DNA of 13,003 bases from contig JADGQN010000093.1 in the NCBI GenBank assembly GCA_017881765.1, forward strand, positions 1-13,003. The letters run 5' to 3'. Position numbers and translations under genes: made by a program. Positions 1 through 7,292 of the stretch are shown piece by piece (positions within the stretch are counted from its first letter, which is position 1; each line of letters begins with the position of its first letter). Source of the DNA: Syntrophobacterales bacterium (GTDB lineage: Bacteria; Desulfobacterota; Syntrophorhabdia; Syntrophorhabdales; WCHB1-27). Below the pieces are notes generated by a model, which searched no databases, had not been told where the DNA came from, and worked only from the letters and a program-made list of their open reading frames with translations.

Positions 1-117
1 CGGAACCACAATTTCAATCGGTTTCGTGGGGTAGGCTTCCTTTCCGTAGGACTGTACCGATATGCTCAAGCTGAACCCGACAATAAACAGCACAACAATC
101 ATGGATGCTCTTCGCAT
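1..117 (-). CDS. TTT/Bug-family periplasmic substrate-binding protein, N-terminus (partial)
   Basis: The gene runs off the left edge; only its first 39 codons are visible. They read as a signal peptide (MRRASMIVVLFIVGFSLSIS) and then a mature start containing YPTKPIEIVVP. That segment is the hallmark opening of Bug/TctC proteins, the binding components of tripartite tricarboxylate transporters, which capture carboxylates in the periplasm. The ATG is supported by a purine-rich GGGGGAG just upstream. It starts 10 bases after the stop of the GIY-YIG gene, so co-transcription is likely. In many genomes such receptors occur without TctAB membrane partners, and none is visible here. Family assignment is fairly firm despite the short fragment; the ligand is unknown. 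Confidence 0.8.
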   Translation of the reverse strand, partial: MRRASMIVVLFIVGFSLSISVQSYGKEAYPTKPIEIVVP

Positions 118-127
118 GCTCTCCCCC

Positions 128-511
128 TTATTCCTTAATTCCTGAGTTCCTTCGCGCTTTCTTTTTCAAACTCGATTCTTGCATGGTGAAAAGAATAGTG
201 TAATCTCTTTCTGCAGCGTCGAGTCCGAGCGCGGCGAGCTTTTTCTTTCTTCTCAACTGTTTCAGACGGTACTCGGTGGTACGGGCCGTGTGACTGTCTT
301 CGCATGGGATGACCCGCACGAGCTCGAACGGAAGGTGGGTCCTGACGAACTTGCTGCCTGCTCCCTTCCGATGCTCTTCGAGCCGCCGCTCCAGGTTGTT
401 CGTCGACCCGATGTAGATGTAGTCGTTTCTGCACCTGAGGGCATATATGCACCACCCGCCATCATAGCTTTGCACATCGTCGCCGCTCCCTTTTGTTGCG
501 CCTCGCTTCAC
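128..511 (-). CDS. Small GIY-YIG endonuclease-domain protein
   Basis: This encodes 127 residues if started at GTG 511. The single domain begins WCIYALRC (residues 20-27, the GIY strand as CIY), followed by YIGSTNNLERR (33-43, the YIG strand and helix with the conserved Arg) and then EEH. A K/R-rich tail (TEYRLKQLRRKKKLAAL) is typical of stand-alone YhbQ/UPF0213-type GIY-YIG proteins, which are predicted nucleases of unclear role. The frame is open up to an ATG at 613, but that lies deep inside the upstream gene. GTG 511 overlaps the M50-like stop codon as GTGA, with a GAGGCGGAGG stretch before it, suggesting translational coupling. GTG 475, with GGGAGCGG upstream, is an alternative giving 115 residues. 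Such genes are commonly swapped between genomes. Confidence 0.8.
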   Translation of the reverse strand: MKRGATKGSGDDVQSYDGGWCIYALRCRNDYIYIGSTNNLERRLEEHRKGAGSKFVRTHLPFELVRVIPCEDSHTARTTEYRLKQLRRKKKLAALGLDAAERDYTILFTMQESSLKKKARRNSGIKE

Positions 512-1323
512 CGCCTCCGCCTCGCGATCAGGCCTATTACCCACAGGAGACAGAGGGCGAAGAGGCTGAGTGCCGTTGCCGATCCGACAACCCTGAGGAG
601 CGCCGAAGAGCATGCCGTAATTACAGCCGCCAATCCCGACAGGTCACGCCAGAAGAAGAGCGCCACAGCATTGGCCAGCACCACGAAAACCGTGAGTGCC
701 GCTGCGCCCATGCCTGAGCCCCTCAGGTCCTGGAGCGAAGGAGCCATAGCGCGACTGATAACGAGGGCAGCGGGCAGGTAGAGGTAAAAGTAGGGGTTGG
801 CGAAATTATCTCTGGTGAACAGACCTGTGAAGCCGCCCAGGAGCGGGCCTATAACATGACGCACAACAGCCGGTCCTGTCCAATGCGTCGAACCGCCGGA
901 CAACGCGACTTGAACGCCGCGGGTAACATCCAGGCGAACCCCGCACTTGGCTCCTAACAGGAGAAGGAGCGGCACCCCCGTGATCATCGGCGCAATGCCG
1001 ATGAAGAAATTGCCAACCTTCTGATACGAGCTGCCTGTACGCCAGGTGTGCCTTACGTAGCCTGAGCGCCCTGTGGTCGGGTCGAGAGAAAAGAGCGCCA
1101 TGCTCTCGATCCTGTGAAGGAAGATAATGCACATGATCGCGTGGCTCAACTCGTGGAGTCCCGTGCTCAACGCAGTCGCAGCGAGGTATGCAACGTTGCC
1201 GAATCGCCGGAGAATACATCCTCCCACGCTCCTGTTGATGAGGTCGAGCACCATTGCTGCAATAAGTACCGTAATACCCAGGATAAGAATCTCGCAAAGG
1301 CTGAGTACGATAAGCCTGATCAT
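508..1323 (-). CDS. M50-like membrane protein with HELSH zinc-protease motif
   Basis: This is a hydrophobic protein of 271 residues with several predicted membrane segments: one at the N-terminus (LIVLSLCEILILGITVLIAA), others around MITGVPLLLLLG and in the C-terminal third, and a basic RRRR end. The motif HELSH (residues 57-61 from this start) inside a hydrophobic segment matches the HExxH zinc site of site-2-protease-like (M50) peptidases. I do not see the second M50 motif (LDG-type Asp), so catalysis is uncertain and 'M50-like' is as far as the evidence goes. The frame extends to ATG 1359, but its GGGGGA lies directly against the start. ATG 1323 has AAAGG eight bases upstream and lies just downstream of a good promoter, so I prefer it. 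The stop overlaps the GIY-YIG start by four bases. Substrate and role are unknown. Confidence 0.7.
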   Translation of the reverse strand: MIRLIVLSLCEILILGITVLIAAMVLDLINRSVGGCILRRFGNVAYLAATALSTGLHELSHAIMCIIFLHRIESMALFSLDPTTGRSGYVRHTWRTGSSYQKVGNFFIGIAPMITGVPLLLLLGAKCGVRLDVTRGVQVALSGGSTHWTGPAVVRHVIGPLLGGFTGLFTRDNFANPYFYLYLPAALVISRAMAPSLQDLRGSGMGAAALTVFVVLANAVALFFWRDLSGLAAVITACSSALLRVVGSATALSLFALCLLWVIGLIARRRR

Positions 1324-1347
1324 ATATTGACCTTTCTTTCCAGCGAG

Positions 1348-1376
1348 ATATTCTGCCATTCCCCCGAGAATGTCAA
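1348..1376 (-). promoter_or_regulatory. Putative sigma70-type promoter for the M50-like / GIY-YIG genes
   Basis: On the minus strand a perfect -35 TTGACA (1371-1376) is followed after exactly 17 bases by GAATAT (1348-1353), a weak -10 sharing three bases with TATAAT. Transcription would start near 1341. That puts the start downstream of ATG 1359 and upstream of ATG 1323, which supports the shorter M50-like protein. Confidence 0.45.
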
Positions 1377-1422
1377 GAGAACAGGGAGCAGTGTACTGCG
1401 TGATAAATCTCTTTACTTAAGT

Positions 1423-1499
1423 TGTCATTCCTTACAGGAAGCTTCGCTACCCGGAATCCAGTCTTTCCGCTCTGGATTCCCGCTTTCGCGGGGATGACA
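1423..1499. repeat. Palindromic intergenic repeat (dRS3-like sequence style)
   Basis: A near-perfect outer inverted repeat pairs TGTCATTCC (1423-1431) with GGGATGACA (1491-1499). An inner one pairs GGAATCCAG (1453-1461) with CTGGATTCC (1472-1480) around a 10-base loop. The right arm contains its own hairpin, CCCGC-TTTC-GCGGG. The ATTCCCGC...GCGGGAAT core is typical of dispersed palindromic repeats in many proteobacteria (dRS3 in Neisseria is the best known). It is probably a non-coding dispersed element, and its transcript would fold strongly. I see only one copy here, so dispersal across the genome is inferred. Confidence 0.75.
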
Positions 1500-1712
1500 G
1501 CCTCCAATTAATGTAAACGAACGTTAGACGCACTGCGCTAGATCGATACAAGGAAAGAACAGGGTAACGTGACGGGCAGGCATAACGATAAGCCTGGACA
1601 GACCTGATGGACTTGAACGAGAATGCGGAATGGTGAACCAAGCTGCTTGCAGTGAAGAATCGAGAGAGCCAACAACGAAGATATTTGTAGCTTGTCGGCG
1701 CAGCCCGGCTAA

Positions 1713-2258
1713 TCAGGTTTCGTCGTCATCGTCGCCGTAGTCAGCGACGGCAACGCGATCAACGTCGCCCGCAAAGCCGCATTCCGGGCATGCCATTTTA
1801 ATTGGCTCATCCTCCGGACCATATTGAAACTGGTGACCACAGTTCGGGCAGTCAAAAGTTTCTACGTCAACATCGGTGACGATGCCCAGCCCATCTGTGC
1901 GCGGCTCCTCAAGATAGTCGTCCGGTGAATCGCTACCGTAAGTTTCATCGACTATTTCGTAGCCATCCAACCCACAGTACTGAAAAGGAACGACAGAGTG
2001 CTCGGTATCGAAAGGATTCAGGACCCCGTCCTTCGCCTCTCGCAGACTGGTGTCCCTCCCCAGATCAAAAACCAACCTGATCGGCACCTCCACACCGCGC
2101 CCTTTCTCGATCGGTTCCTGTCTCTTCTGACTCACGACTGAAGCATCAGCCTCAGTTTGAAATTCGACCTGGTCGATGAAGTCTATCAGATCGTCAGTGG
2201 TCGCACCTGGCGACAAAGAAAAGTGGTAGTAAAGATCGACGGCTGCCTGCCTCCCCAT
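1713..2258 (-). CDS. Acidic zinc-ribbon protein of unknown function
   Basis: This encodes 181 residues from an ATG with a clear GGAGGG five bases upstream. The C-terminal part has two knuckles, CPNC (137-140) and CPEC (157-160), spaced like a four-cysteine zinc ribbon. The chain is strongly acidic and ends in DYGDDDDET. The N-terminal 100 residues (around VDLYYHFSLSPGATTDDLIDFIDQ and VEVPIRLVFDLGRD) match no family I recognise. The gene appears to stand alone: 93 bases separate it from the molybdopterin subunit upstream in the same direction, and a repeat region follows. The ribbon could bind nucleic acid or protein, but no function can be assigned. The good ribosome site and intact frame argue that it is real. 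Confidence 0.75.
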   Translation of the reverse strand: MGRQAAVDLYYHFSLSPGATTDDLIDFIDQVEFQTEADASVVSQKRQEPIEKGRGVEVPIRLVFDLGRDTSLREAKDGVLNPFDTEHSVVPFQYCGLDGYEIVDETYGSDSPDDYLEEPRTDGLGIVTDVDVETFDCPNCGHQFQYGPEDEPIKMACPECGFAGDVDRVAVADYGDDDDET

Positions 2259-2351
2259 GATACCCTCCGGATTAGAGCTTTGTCCTTCCCTTTATTGTTG
2301 TCGGATTTTTTACAGGAAAGATGAAGGAGGTATTTCCGTGCCGCGGTAATT

Positions 2352-4676
2352 TCACGAGCTGCTTCTCAATAGATTAAGTCCCTTCAATATTTTTTCTTTG
2401 GTAATCGGTAAATCCCTGATCCGGACTCCCGTCGCATTATAAATTGCTTCTGCGATTGCAGGAGCAACAGCCAGAAGCGAACCTTCTCCTAAACCTTTCG
2501 CACCGTAGGGACCCTCACTATGCAGGACCGGCGCTATCAGTGAAATTACGTTTTCTTTCGTAGGGAAGTCGATACTGGATGGGATCTTGTAATCGCAGAA
2601 GGAGGCGTTCCTGGTCAAACCTTTGTCAAAGACAATCTCCTCAAACAAGGCGCCGCCGATACCCATGCCCATTCCACCTTCCATCTGCCCTTCACACAGC
2701 TTCGGATTGATTGGCTGGCCCATGTCGAAGCAGGACCCGATCCTTGTTATCTTGATCTCACCCGTCTCGATGTTCACCAGTACTTCGACCGCGGTGGCGC
2801 CATGAGCATAATAGGTTACCGGTCTCTTCCCCTGCCCCGTATCCGGATCTTCATTCTCGCGAGGCCCGCTGAACACACCTCTTCCCATGATCTCTCCGCC
2901 TCCCGGCACGAAGCCCTTGGGGGAAAACAGGTCTACTATTCTGATTGCTTTATCGCCTTGACAATAGACCACTCCATCTTTGATCTCCAGGGAATCAGAA
3001 GGGGCTTCAAGTTTTTTCGAGGCTATCTGCAGAATCTGGTTTTTGGCATCCTTGCAGGCCAGAAGCAGGGCATTTCCTGCGTGAAACGTGATCCGACTTG
3101 AGACGGTTGCCTCTTCGTACGGCGTGATTGCCGTATCGCAAGAGACGATTTTGACTTTATCGATTGAAGTGGCGAATTCATTCGCGGCCATTTGGGCTAA
3201 AACAGTATCGCATCCCTGGCCGATTTCATTTGCGCTGTGACGGACCTCAAGGGTGCTGTCGGGATGCACCTTCACGAAGACGTTTGAGTCGGTACCGCCT
3301 ATCGTGTATTTGTTGCATAGAGCAATACCCCTGCCTTTCCGCCATGCTCCCTCATTTTGAGGCGTGGCCGGCACCGTGCCGAGCCAGTCGCTGATCTTGT
3401 CCAGGCATTCGCCCGCTCCGATGCTGTGGGTAACCATTCCCAAGGAGTCTACCACTCCTTCCCGAAGGAGGTTCTTTCTTCTAATCTCCATTGGATCCAT
3501 GCTCAATTTCTCGGCTATCATGTTCATTTGTGATTCTATCGCCCATACCACTTCGGTTGAACCGAACCCCCTGTGGGGACCGGTAGGAGGATTATTGGTC
3601 GCTACCGCATAGGAATCCAATTTGAAATTCGGGACGTTATAGGTACCGATTGCCCCGAATGCCGCATTCTTTGCTACGAGAGCAGTGGTCCCACTGTAGC
3701 CTCCCGCATCGAGGATCAGGCGCATCTGCCTCGCCAGCAAAGTCCCGTCTTTCCTTATCCCGTCCTTTACGCAGAGAGTCATGGCTTCCCTGTTGTTCCC
3801 GTCAAGGAAGACTTCGTCCCGATTCAGGACAAACTTGACGGGTCTTCTTGATTTAGAGGCGAGAAGGCCCGCTATCGCCGGCACCGCCAGACCGCTCTTC
3901 CCGCCGAACGCTCCCCCTATGTAAAGCGATACAACCCTCAGCTTCGAGGAAGGAAGGCCAAGAAGCCTGCAAAGATTCAACTTAAACAGATATAGCTGGT
4001 GAGTGGATATCCAAATGGTCAAGCCCCCATCCGGTTCAGGCTGAGCTATTGCATTGTGGGGTTCTATTGCCGCGTGTTGCGCCGAAGGCATAAAAAACCT
4101 GTTTTCTATCACCATATCAGCGTCCCGGAAAGCCCTTTCAGGGTCCCCCTGGAGAACCTGCCGATGGATATAGACATTGGGCATATCAGGTTCGAACCGA
4201 TACAAAGGAGTAGGATTCGGAGCAAGAGCATAGGTGTACAAATCAGGATGGATTACGACGGGTGGGTTGGGCTTCATGGCCTCTTCAGCATCAAACACGC
4301 CGGGCAATTCCTCGTATTCGACCTTGATCAGTTCCAGCGCCTCTTCCGCCGCTTCGACCTTATCCGCTGCCACCGCGGCTACAGCCTCCCCGAGAAAGCG
4401 GACCCTGTCCCGGGCCAAAATGTAGCGGTCCCGGATGAAGCCGATCTTTTCCTCTGACACATCCCTGCCCGTTATAACCGCCTTTACTCCGGTTGCCTTT
4501 TCCGCCTCTGTTGTATCTATGTGAATAATCCGGGCATGAGGAAAGGGACTTCTTAAGACCTTTGCGTGAAGCATACCGGGCAGGTTCAGGTCCACGCTGT
4601 ATTTGGCCTTTCCCGTCACCTTCTCCAGGGCATCCAGTCTTGGTACATTCTTACCTATCATTGAAGACTCTTTCAT
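2352..4676 (-). CDS. Xanthine-dehydrogenase-family hydroxylase, molybdopterin-binding large subunit
   Basis: At 774 residues this has the usual length of stand-alone large subunits of three-subunit molybdenum hydroxylases. The N-terminal a/b hammerhead domain spans about 15-130 (GKAKYSVDL, LHAKVLRSPFPHA). Molybdopterin motifs follow: GGAFGGK (254-260), GPHRGFG (366-372), NEIGQG (483-488) and GAKGLGEG (725-732), whose E731 matches the base-catalyst Glu of the family. The loop lacks the AYRCSFR motif of aerobic CO dehydrogenase, so it is not CoxL. These enzymes hydroxylate N-heterocycles, purines, aldehydes or aromatic CoA esters using water; the substrate cannot be read here. It starts 15 bases after the 2Fe-2S gene, with GAGG five bases before the ATG. 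An in-frame ATG at 4661 is an alternative start. Confidence 0.93.
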   Translation of the reverse strand: MKESSMIGKNVPRLDALEKVTGKAKYSVDLNLPGMLHAKVLRSPFPHARIIHIDTTEAEKATGVKAVITGRDVSEEKIGFIRDRYILARDRVRFLGEAVAAVAADKVEAAEEALELIKVEYEELPGVFDAEEAMKPNPPVVIHPDLYTYALAPNPTPLYRFEPDMPNVYIHRQVLQGDPERAFRDADMVIENRFFMPSAQHAAIEPHNAIAQPEPDGGLTIWISTHQLYLFKLNLCRLLGLPSSKLRVVSLYIGGAFGGKSGLAVPAIAGLLASKSRRPVKFVLNRDEVFLDGNNREAMTLCVKDGIRKDGTLLARQMRLILDAGGYSGTTALVAKNAAFGAIGTYNVPNFKLDSYAVATNNPPTGPHRGFGSTEVVWAIESQMNMIAEKLSMDPMEIRRKNLLREGVVDSLGMVTHSIGAGECLDKISDWLGTVPATPQNEGAWRKGRGIALCNKYTIGGTDSNVFVKVHPDSTLEVRHSANEIGQGCDTVLAQMAANEFATSIDKVKIVSCDTAITPYEEATVSSRITFHAGNALLLACKDAKNQILQIASKKLEAPSDSLEIKDGVVYCQGDKAIRIVDLFSPKGFVPGGGEIMGRGVFSGPRENEDPDTGQGKRPVTYYAHGATAVEVLVNIETGEIKITRIGSCFDMGQPINPKLCEGQMEGGMGMGIGGALFEEIVFDKGLTRNASFCDYKIPSSIDFPTKENVISLIAPVLHSEGPYGAKGLGEGSLLAVAPAIAEAIYNATGVRIRDLPITKEKILKGLNLLRSSS

Positions 4677-4691
4677 CTCCGCCTCGTTCCG

Positions 4692-5165
4692 TCATTGACT
4701 TTGCATGTATTCGGCCGCGGCAAGAACAGCTTCCACAATTTTCACATAACCCGTACACCGGCATAAATTGCCTGACAGGGCCTGTCTGACCTCTTCCTCG
4801 ACGGGATGCGGATTCCTGTCGAGAAGCGCTTTGGCCGAAAGAATCATCCCCGGTGTGCAAAAGCCGCACTGGACCGCAAAATGGTCGATGAAGGCGCGCT
4901 GCAAAGGATGGAGCTCGCCATCCTTGCTCAATCCTTCTATGGTCAAAACTTCCCTGTCCCGGACTTCGACGGCGAGGGTCAGACAGGAGGCAACGGGCTT
5001 TCCATCCAGCAGAACGGTGCAGGCGCCGCAGTCACCGATGCCGCACCCTTCCTTGGTTCCGGTCAGACCGAGGTCTTCCCTGAGGACATGCAGTAGCGTT
5101 GTTCTGGGTTCAACAGCAACTTCGGCTGTTTCACCATTTATTTTGAGTTGTATCAGTTTCTTCAA
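4692..5165 (-). CDS. Molybdenum hydroxylase 2Fe-2S subunit
   Basis: At 157 residues this is normal size. The N-terminal plant-type ferredoxin domain binds one cluster with C41, C46, C49 and C61 (EGCGIGDCGACTV...C). The C-terminal helical domain binds the second with C100, C103, C135 and C137 (CGFCTPGMI...CRCTGY). It passes electrons between the molybdenum centre and FAD. The start is a TTG, chosen because AGAGGGGAG lies eight bases upstream and the sequence KKLIQLKINGE directly after it is the expected beginning of the fold; no nearby ATG would keep that strand. It lies between the FAD and molybdopterin genes, giving the order FAD, FeS, Mo also seen in CO-dehydrogenase-type operons. Confidence 0.93.
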   Translation of the reverse strand: MKKLIQLKINGETAEVAVEPRTTLLHVLREDLGLTGTKEGCGIGDCGACTVLLDGKPVASCLTLAVEVRDREVLTIEGLSKDGELHPLQRAFIDHFAVQCGFCTPGMILSAKALLDRNPHPVEEEVRQALSGNLCRCTGYVKIVEAVLAAAEYMQSQ

Positions 5166-5173
5166 GATTAAGT

Positions 5174-5182
5174 CTCCCCTCT
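5174..5182 (-). promoter_or_regulatory. Shine-Dalgarno site supporting the TTG start
   Basis: AGAGGGGAG on the minus strand lies eight bases before TTG 5165. It decides the rare start codon of the 2Fe-2S subunit, because no ATG or GTG is suitably placed. Confidence 0.6.
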
Positions 5183-5213
5183 TGCCCGGAATCCCTCAAG
5201 GCGGTCGATTCCG

Positions 5214-6107
5214 TTATGAAGCCCTCGCTATGGCCAGGGCCTGGTTCAATGCCTGGCCGGTGAGGACCCTTACCATCTCGGTCCTGTAGTCCAACGAGCT
5301 CCGTACATCGGAAATAGGTTTCGCCTCGTCCGCGCTTAACAAGGCCGCTCTGTTTATCAAATCTTCTCCGGGCTTTTCTCCGTTGAGCGCCGCCTCCGCT
5401 TTCCTCGACCGAATCGGGGTCGGCGCCACCGCCCCCAATACAATCTTCACATCGTTGCAGGCTCCACTGGTTGGATCAAGGGTGATGAGAACGGCAACGC
5501 CGACCGCCGCGATATCCTTTCCCGTTCTCGCCGGAAGCCTCACGTAGACGGCGCCCGTATGGGGCGGCGCGACGGGCACCCGGATCTCCGCAAGTATTTC
5601 CCCGGCTTTAAGGCAATTTTCTCCGGGTCCGATAAACATTTCCTCCAGAGGCAAGACCCGGTCACTCTCCGCTCCCGCGATTGTAACGGTGGCGCTATAA
5701 GCCATCAGGGGAGGAACGGAATCGGCCGAAGGGGCCGCGTTACACACATTTCCACCTACGGTTCCCATGTTCCTGATTTGTGGCGTGCCTACCTGGGAAC
5801 AGGCCAGAGCAATACTTTTGAACTTTTCGTTTATTATCGGTCCGTCCATTATTTCCTGATGGGTGACCATGGCCCCGATTCGTAAACCCTCCTGATCACC
5901 AAAGGTGACGCGGCTCAGTTCGGGTAGAGTGCGAAGGCCGACCAGGTACCGGGGGGTAACCTTCCTGTACTTCATATCAATGAGCAAATCGGTCCCGCCG
6001 GCCACGATCTTTGCCCCGTTCTCATGTGCTTTAAGAAAAGAGCAGGCCTCTTTCAGGCTCTGTGGTGAAAAGTATTCGAACGTCGGGAGACTCTTCAGGT
6101 ATATCAT
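5214..6107 (-). CDS. Molybdenum hydroxylase FAD-binding subunit
   Basis: The product has 297 residues from ATG 6107, matching CoxM-type FAD subunits. FAD-binding motifs are AGGTD (36-40) and TVGGNVCNAAPSADS (116-130), and a CO_deh_flav_C-type C-terminal domain follows (LPARTGKDIAAVGVA onward). There is no cysteine-rich insert like the extra 4Fe-4S loop of 4-hydroxybenzoyl-CoA reductase beta subunits, which argues against that enzyme. The frame is open to ATG 6206, but that start would overlap the SDR gene. ATG 6107 opens directly at MIYLKSLPTFEYFSP, the family's normal N-terminus, with GAGAGG about nine bases upstream. It follows the SDR stop by 71 bases and precedes the 2Fe-2S gene by 48. 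Confidence 0.92.
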   Translation of the reverse strand: MIYLKSLPTFEYFSPQSLKEACSFLKAHENGAKIVAGGTDLLIDMKYRKVTPRYLVGLRTLPELSRVTFGDQEGLRIGAMVTHQEIMDGPIINEKFKSIALACSQVGTPQIRNMGTVGGNVCNAAPSADSVPPLMAYSATVTIAGAESDRVLPLEEMFIGPGENCLKAGEILAEIRVPVAPPHTGAVYVRLPARTGKDIAAVGVAVLITLDPTSGACNDVKIVLGAVAPTPIRSRKAEAALNGEKPGEDLINRAALLSADEAKPISDVRSSLDYRTEMVRVLTGQALNQALAIARAS

Positions 6108-6178
6108 TATTTCTGGCCTCTCTGTCCGTGTTGCTCGCCCTGCCTTCTTCCACGACCGAACGTCGTTTCTTTCTTCAA

Positions 6179-7129
6179 CTACACGTAGGTCCCGTCCTTC
6201 ACCCACGCAGCGAGTGCGGCGAGCCCCTTCTCCAGGTCATATTCAGGTACGTAGCCGAACTCCTCCTGGATCCGTGTATTGTCCAGGGCGGCATCTATAT
6301 CGAAGTCTGTCTTTGTGATCGTGGAAACACCGCTTGTCAGCTCGATCTTTGTGCCCGGTATGATCTTTTCAAGCGTTCTGGCAACCTCACCCAGGGTATG
6401 GTGCCGGCCGAAACCAATGTTATACAGGTCATGCTTCGGCTTTGCAGCGCAATGGATCAAACCATGAACGCGGGCACAGTCCCGGACGTAGATGAAATCG
6501 TGCCCCTCATTCCCGTTCACGTCCTTGAATACGGTCGGCTGTCCTTTGACGACCGCGGTCACCATGCGGAGGATCGGGTTTCTGCCGGCGGTATAGAGCG
6601 GACCATAGATGCGCGAAGGCCTCGTGATCACTATGTCCATCTTATATTCTTTCTGGTAGATGAAGCAGAGGAGTTCGGCCATTTTTTTCGTCGCCGGTAT
6701 ATAGCGGTCGGAACGTGCCCAGAAAAACTCCTCTTCTTTCAGCGGGGTGGTGCCTTTGCGTCCCTGGTTCACCCCTTCCGAACTGACGAACGTGACTCTG
6801 CCTACGTCCATGAGACGGGCAGCCTCCAGTATGTTTGCCGTCCCGGTCACGTTCACTTCCATGGCCTGAAAAAGACTGCCCCGCCCCTCGTATATTGAGG
6901 CGCAGTGTATGATGCTCTTCACCTTATACTTCTTGATCGCATCGCCTATCGTGGTGATTGCCGTAACATCCATGGGCGCAATCTGAAGGCCCTTCCCCAC
7001 GTAGGGCGCGAGGATCGTCGGTACCTCAAGATTCCGGTTGCGGGTCAAGAGCACCTCCTGCCCCCTGTCGAGCAGATATTTTCCAAGGTTCCCACCGAGA
7101 AAACCCAAGCCACCTGTGACCAGTATCAT
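6179..7129 (-). CDS. NAD-dependent epimerase/dehydratase-type SDR
   Basis: At 316 residues this is the size of extended short-chain dehydrogenases. The nucleotide-binding TGGLGFLG (5-12) opens the Rossmann fold; N93 in EVNVTGT, VSSEGV (115-120) and RPSRIYGP (170-177) are further family landmarks. The catalytic YxxxK is irregular. The sequence reads RYIPATKKMAELL, so Tyr143 is five, not four, residues before Lys148, and Ile144 occupies the usual Tyr position. Either the active site is altered or a one-residue insertion is tolerated. The start is firm, with AGGAGG seven bases upstream. The position beside the FAD subunit suggests a step in the same pathway, an alcohol oxidation or epimerisation, but the substrate is unknown. 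A repeat element separates it from the M24 gene. Confidence 0.88.
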   Translation of the reverse strand: MILVTGGLGFLGGNLGKYLLDRGQEVLLTRNRNLEVPTILAPYVGKGLQIAPMDVTAITTIGDAIKKYKVKSIIHCASIYEGRGSLFQAMEVNVTGTANILEAARLMDVGRVTFVSSEGVNQGRKGTTPLKEEEFFWARSDRYIPATKKMAELLCFIYQKEYKMDIVITRPSRIYGPLYTAGRNPILRMVTAVVKGQPTVFKDVNGNEGHDFIYVRDCARVHGLIHCAAKPKHDLYNIGFGRHHTLGEVARTLEKIIPGTKIELTSGVSTITKTDFDIDAALDNTRIQEEFGYVPEYDLEKGLAALAAWVKDGTYV

Positions 7130-7144
7130 CGCTATCCTCCTATG

Positions 7145-7270
7145 CGGGGGCGAGTCAAAAGGCCATCCGCTTTGTCGCCCCTCACCCCGTGTAGCTCCGA
7201 CGTACTTCCAGTACGCCTCCGCTCCCCAGAGCTTGGGCTTCGCGCGTTGAGTCCTTTTTACTCGCCCCCG
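7145..7270. repeat. 126-bp element bounded by 18-bp inverted repeats
   Basis: The left arm CGGGGGCGAGTCAAAAGG (7145-7162) and right arm CCTTTTTACTCGCCCCCG (7253-7270) are inverted repeats matching at 17 of 18 positions. Inside is a perfect small hairpin CGTAC-TTCCA-GTACG (7201-7215). A second TCGCCCC copy (7175-7181) could pair with the left arm instead, giving competing folds. It fills most of the gap between the M24 and SDR genes and ends about four bases from the SDR ribosome site. It may be a non-autonomous mobile repeat or a processing or stabilising structure in the operon mRNA. No transposase and no obvious target duplication are visible. Confidence 0.7.
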
Positions 7271-7292
7271 GAATCTGTTCTACCCTCACCGT

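Larger units (their letters stand above)
1324..1712. other. Gene-free stretch with promoter and palindromic repeat
   Basis: The stretch separates the M50-like gene from the zinc-ribbon gene. Its left end holds the promoter of the M50-like gene, and its middle holds the palindromic repeat. Between 1501 and 1712 I see no convincing gene, tRNA or T-tailed terminator; a small CAAGCTGCTTG palindrome near 1639 is too short to interpret. The only frame of any length crosses the repeat and is rejected as an artefact. Confidence 0.5.

Noticed and set aside
179..781. 200-codon plus-strand frame
   Set aside because: It lies antisense to the GIY-YIG and M50-like genes, which have clear motifs; its product resembles nothing.
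1447..1641. 64-codon minus-strand frame ending SSPRKRESRAERLDSG
   Set aside because: Its C-terminal half is a translation of the palindromic repeat, a familiar annotation artefact, and there is no ribosome site or recognisable domain.
2352..4676. Aerobic CO dehydrogenase large subunit (CoxL)
   Set aside because: The AYRCSFR active-site motif is missing; GPHRGFG occupies that region.
5214..6107. FAD subunit of 4-hydroxybenzoyl-CoA reductase
   Set aside because: The cysteine-rich insert that carries the extra 4Fe-4S cluster in that enzyme is absent.
5214..6206. Longer FAD subunit starting at ATG 6206
   Set aside because: The extra 33 residues would overlap the SDR gene and match no FAD-subunit sequence; ATG 6107 begins at the conserved N-terminus with its own ribosome site.
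7038..7250. Plus-strand frames reading through the inverted-repeat element
   Set aside because: They are antisense to the SDR N-terminus and then translate the non-coding element, with no start signal or domain.
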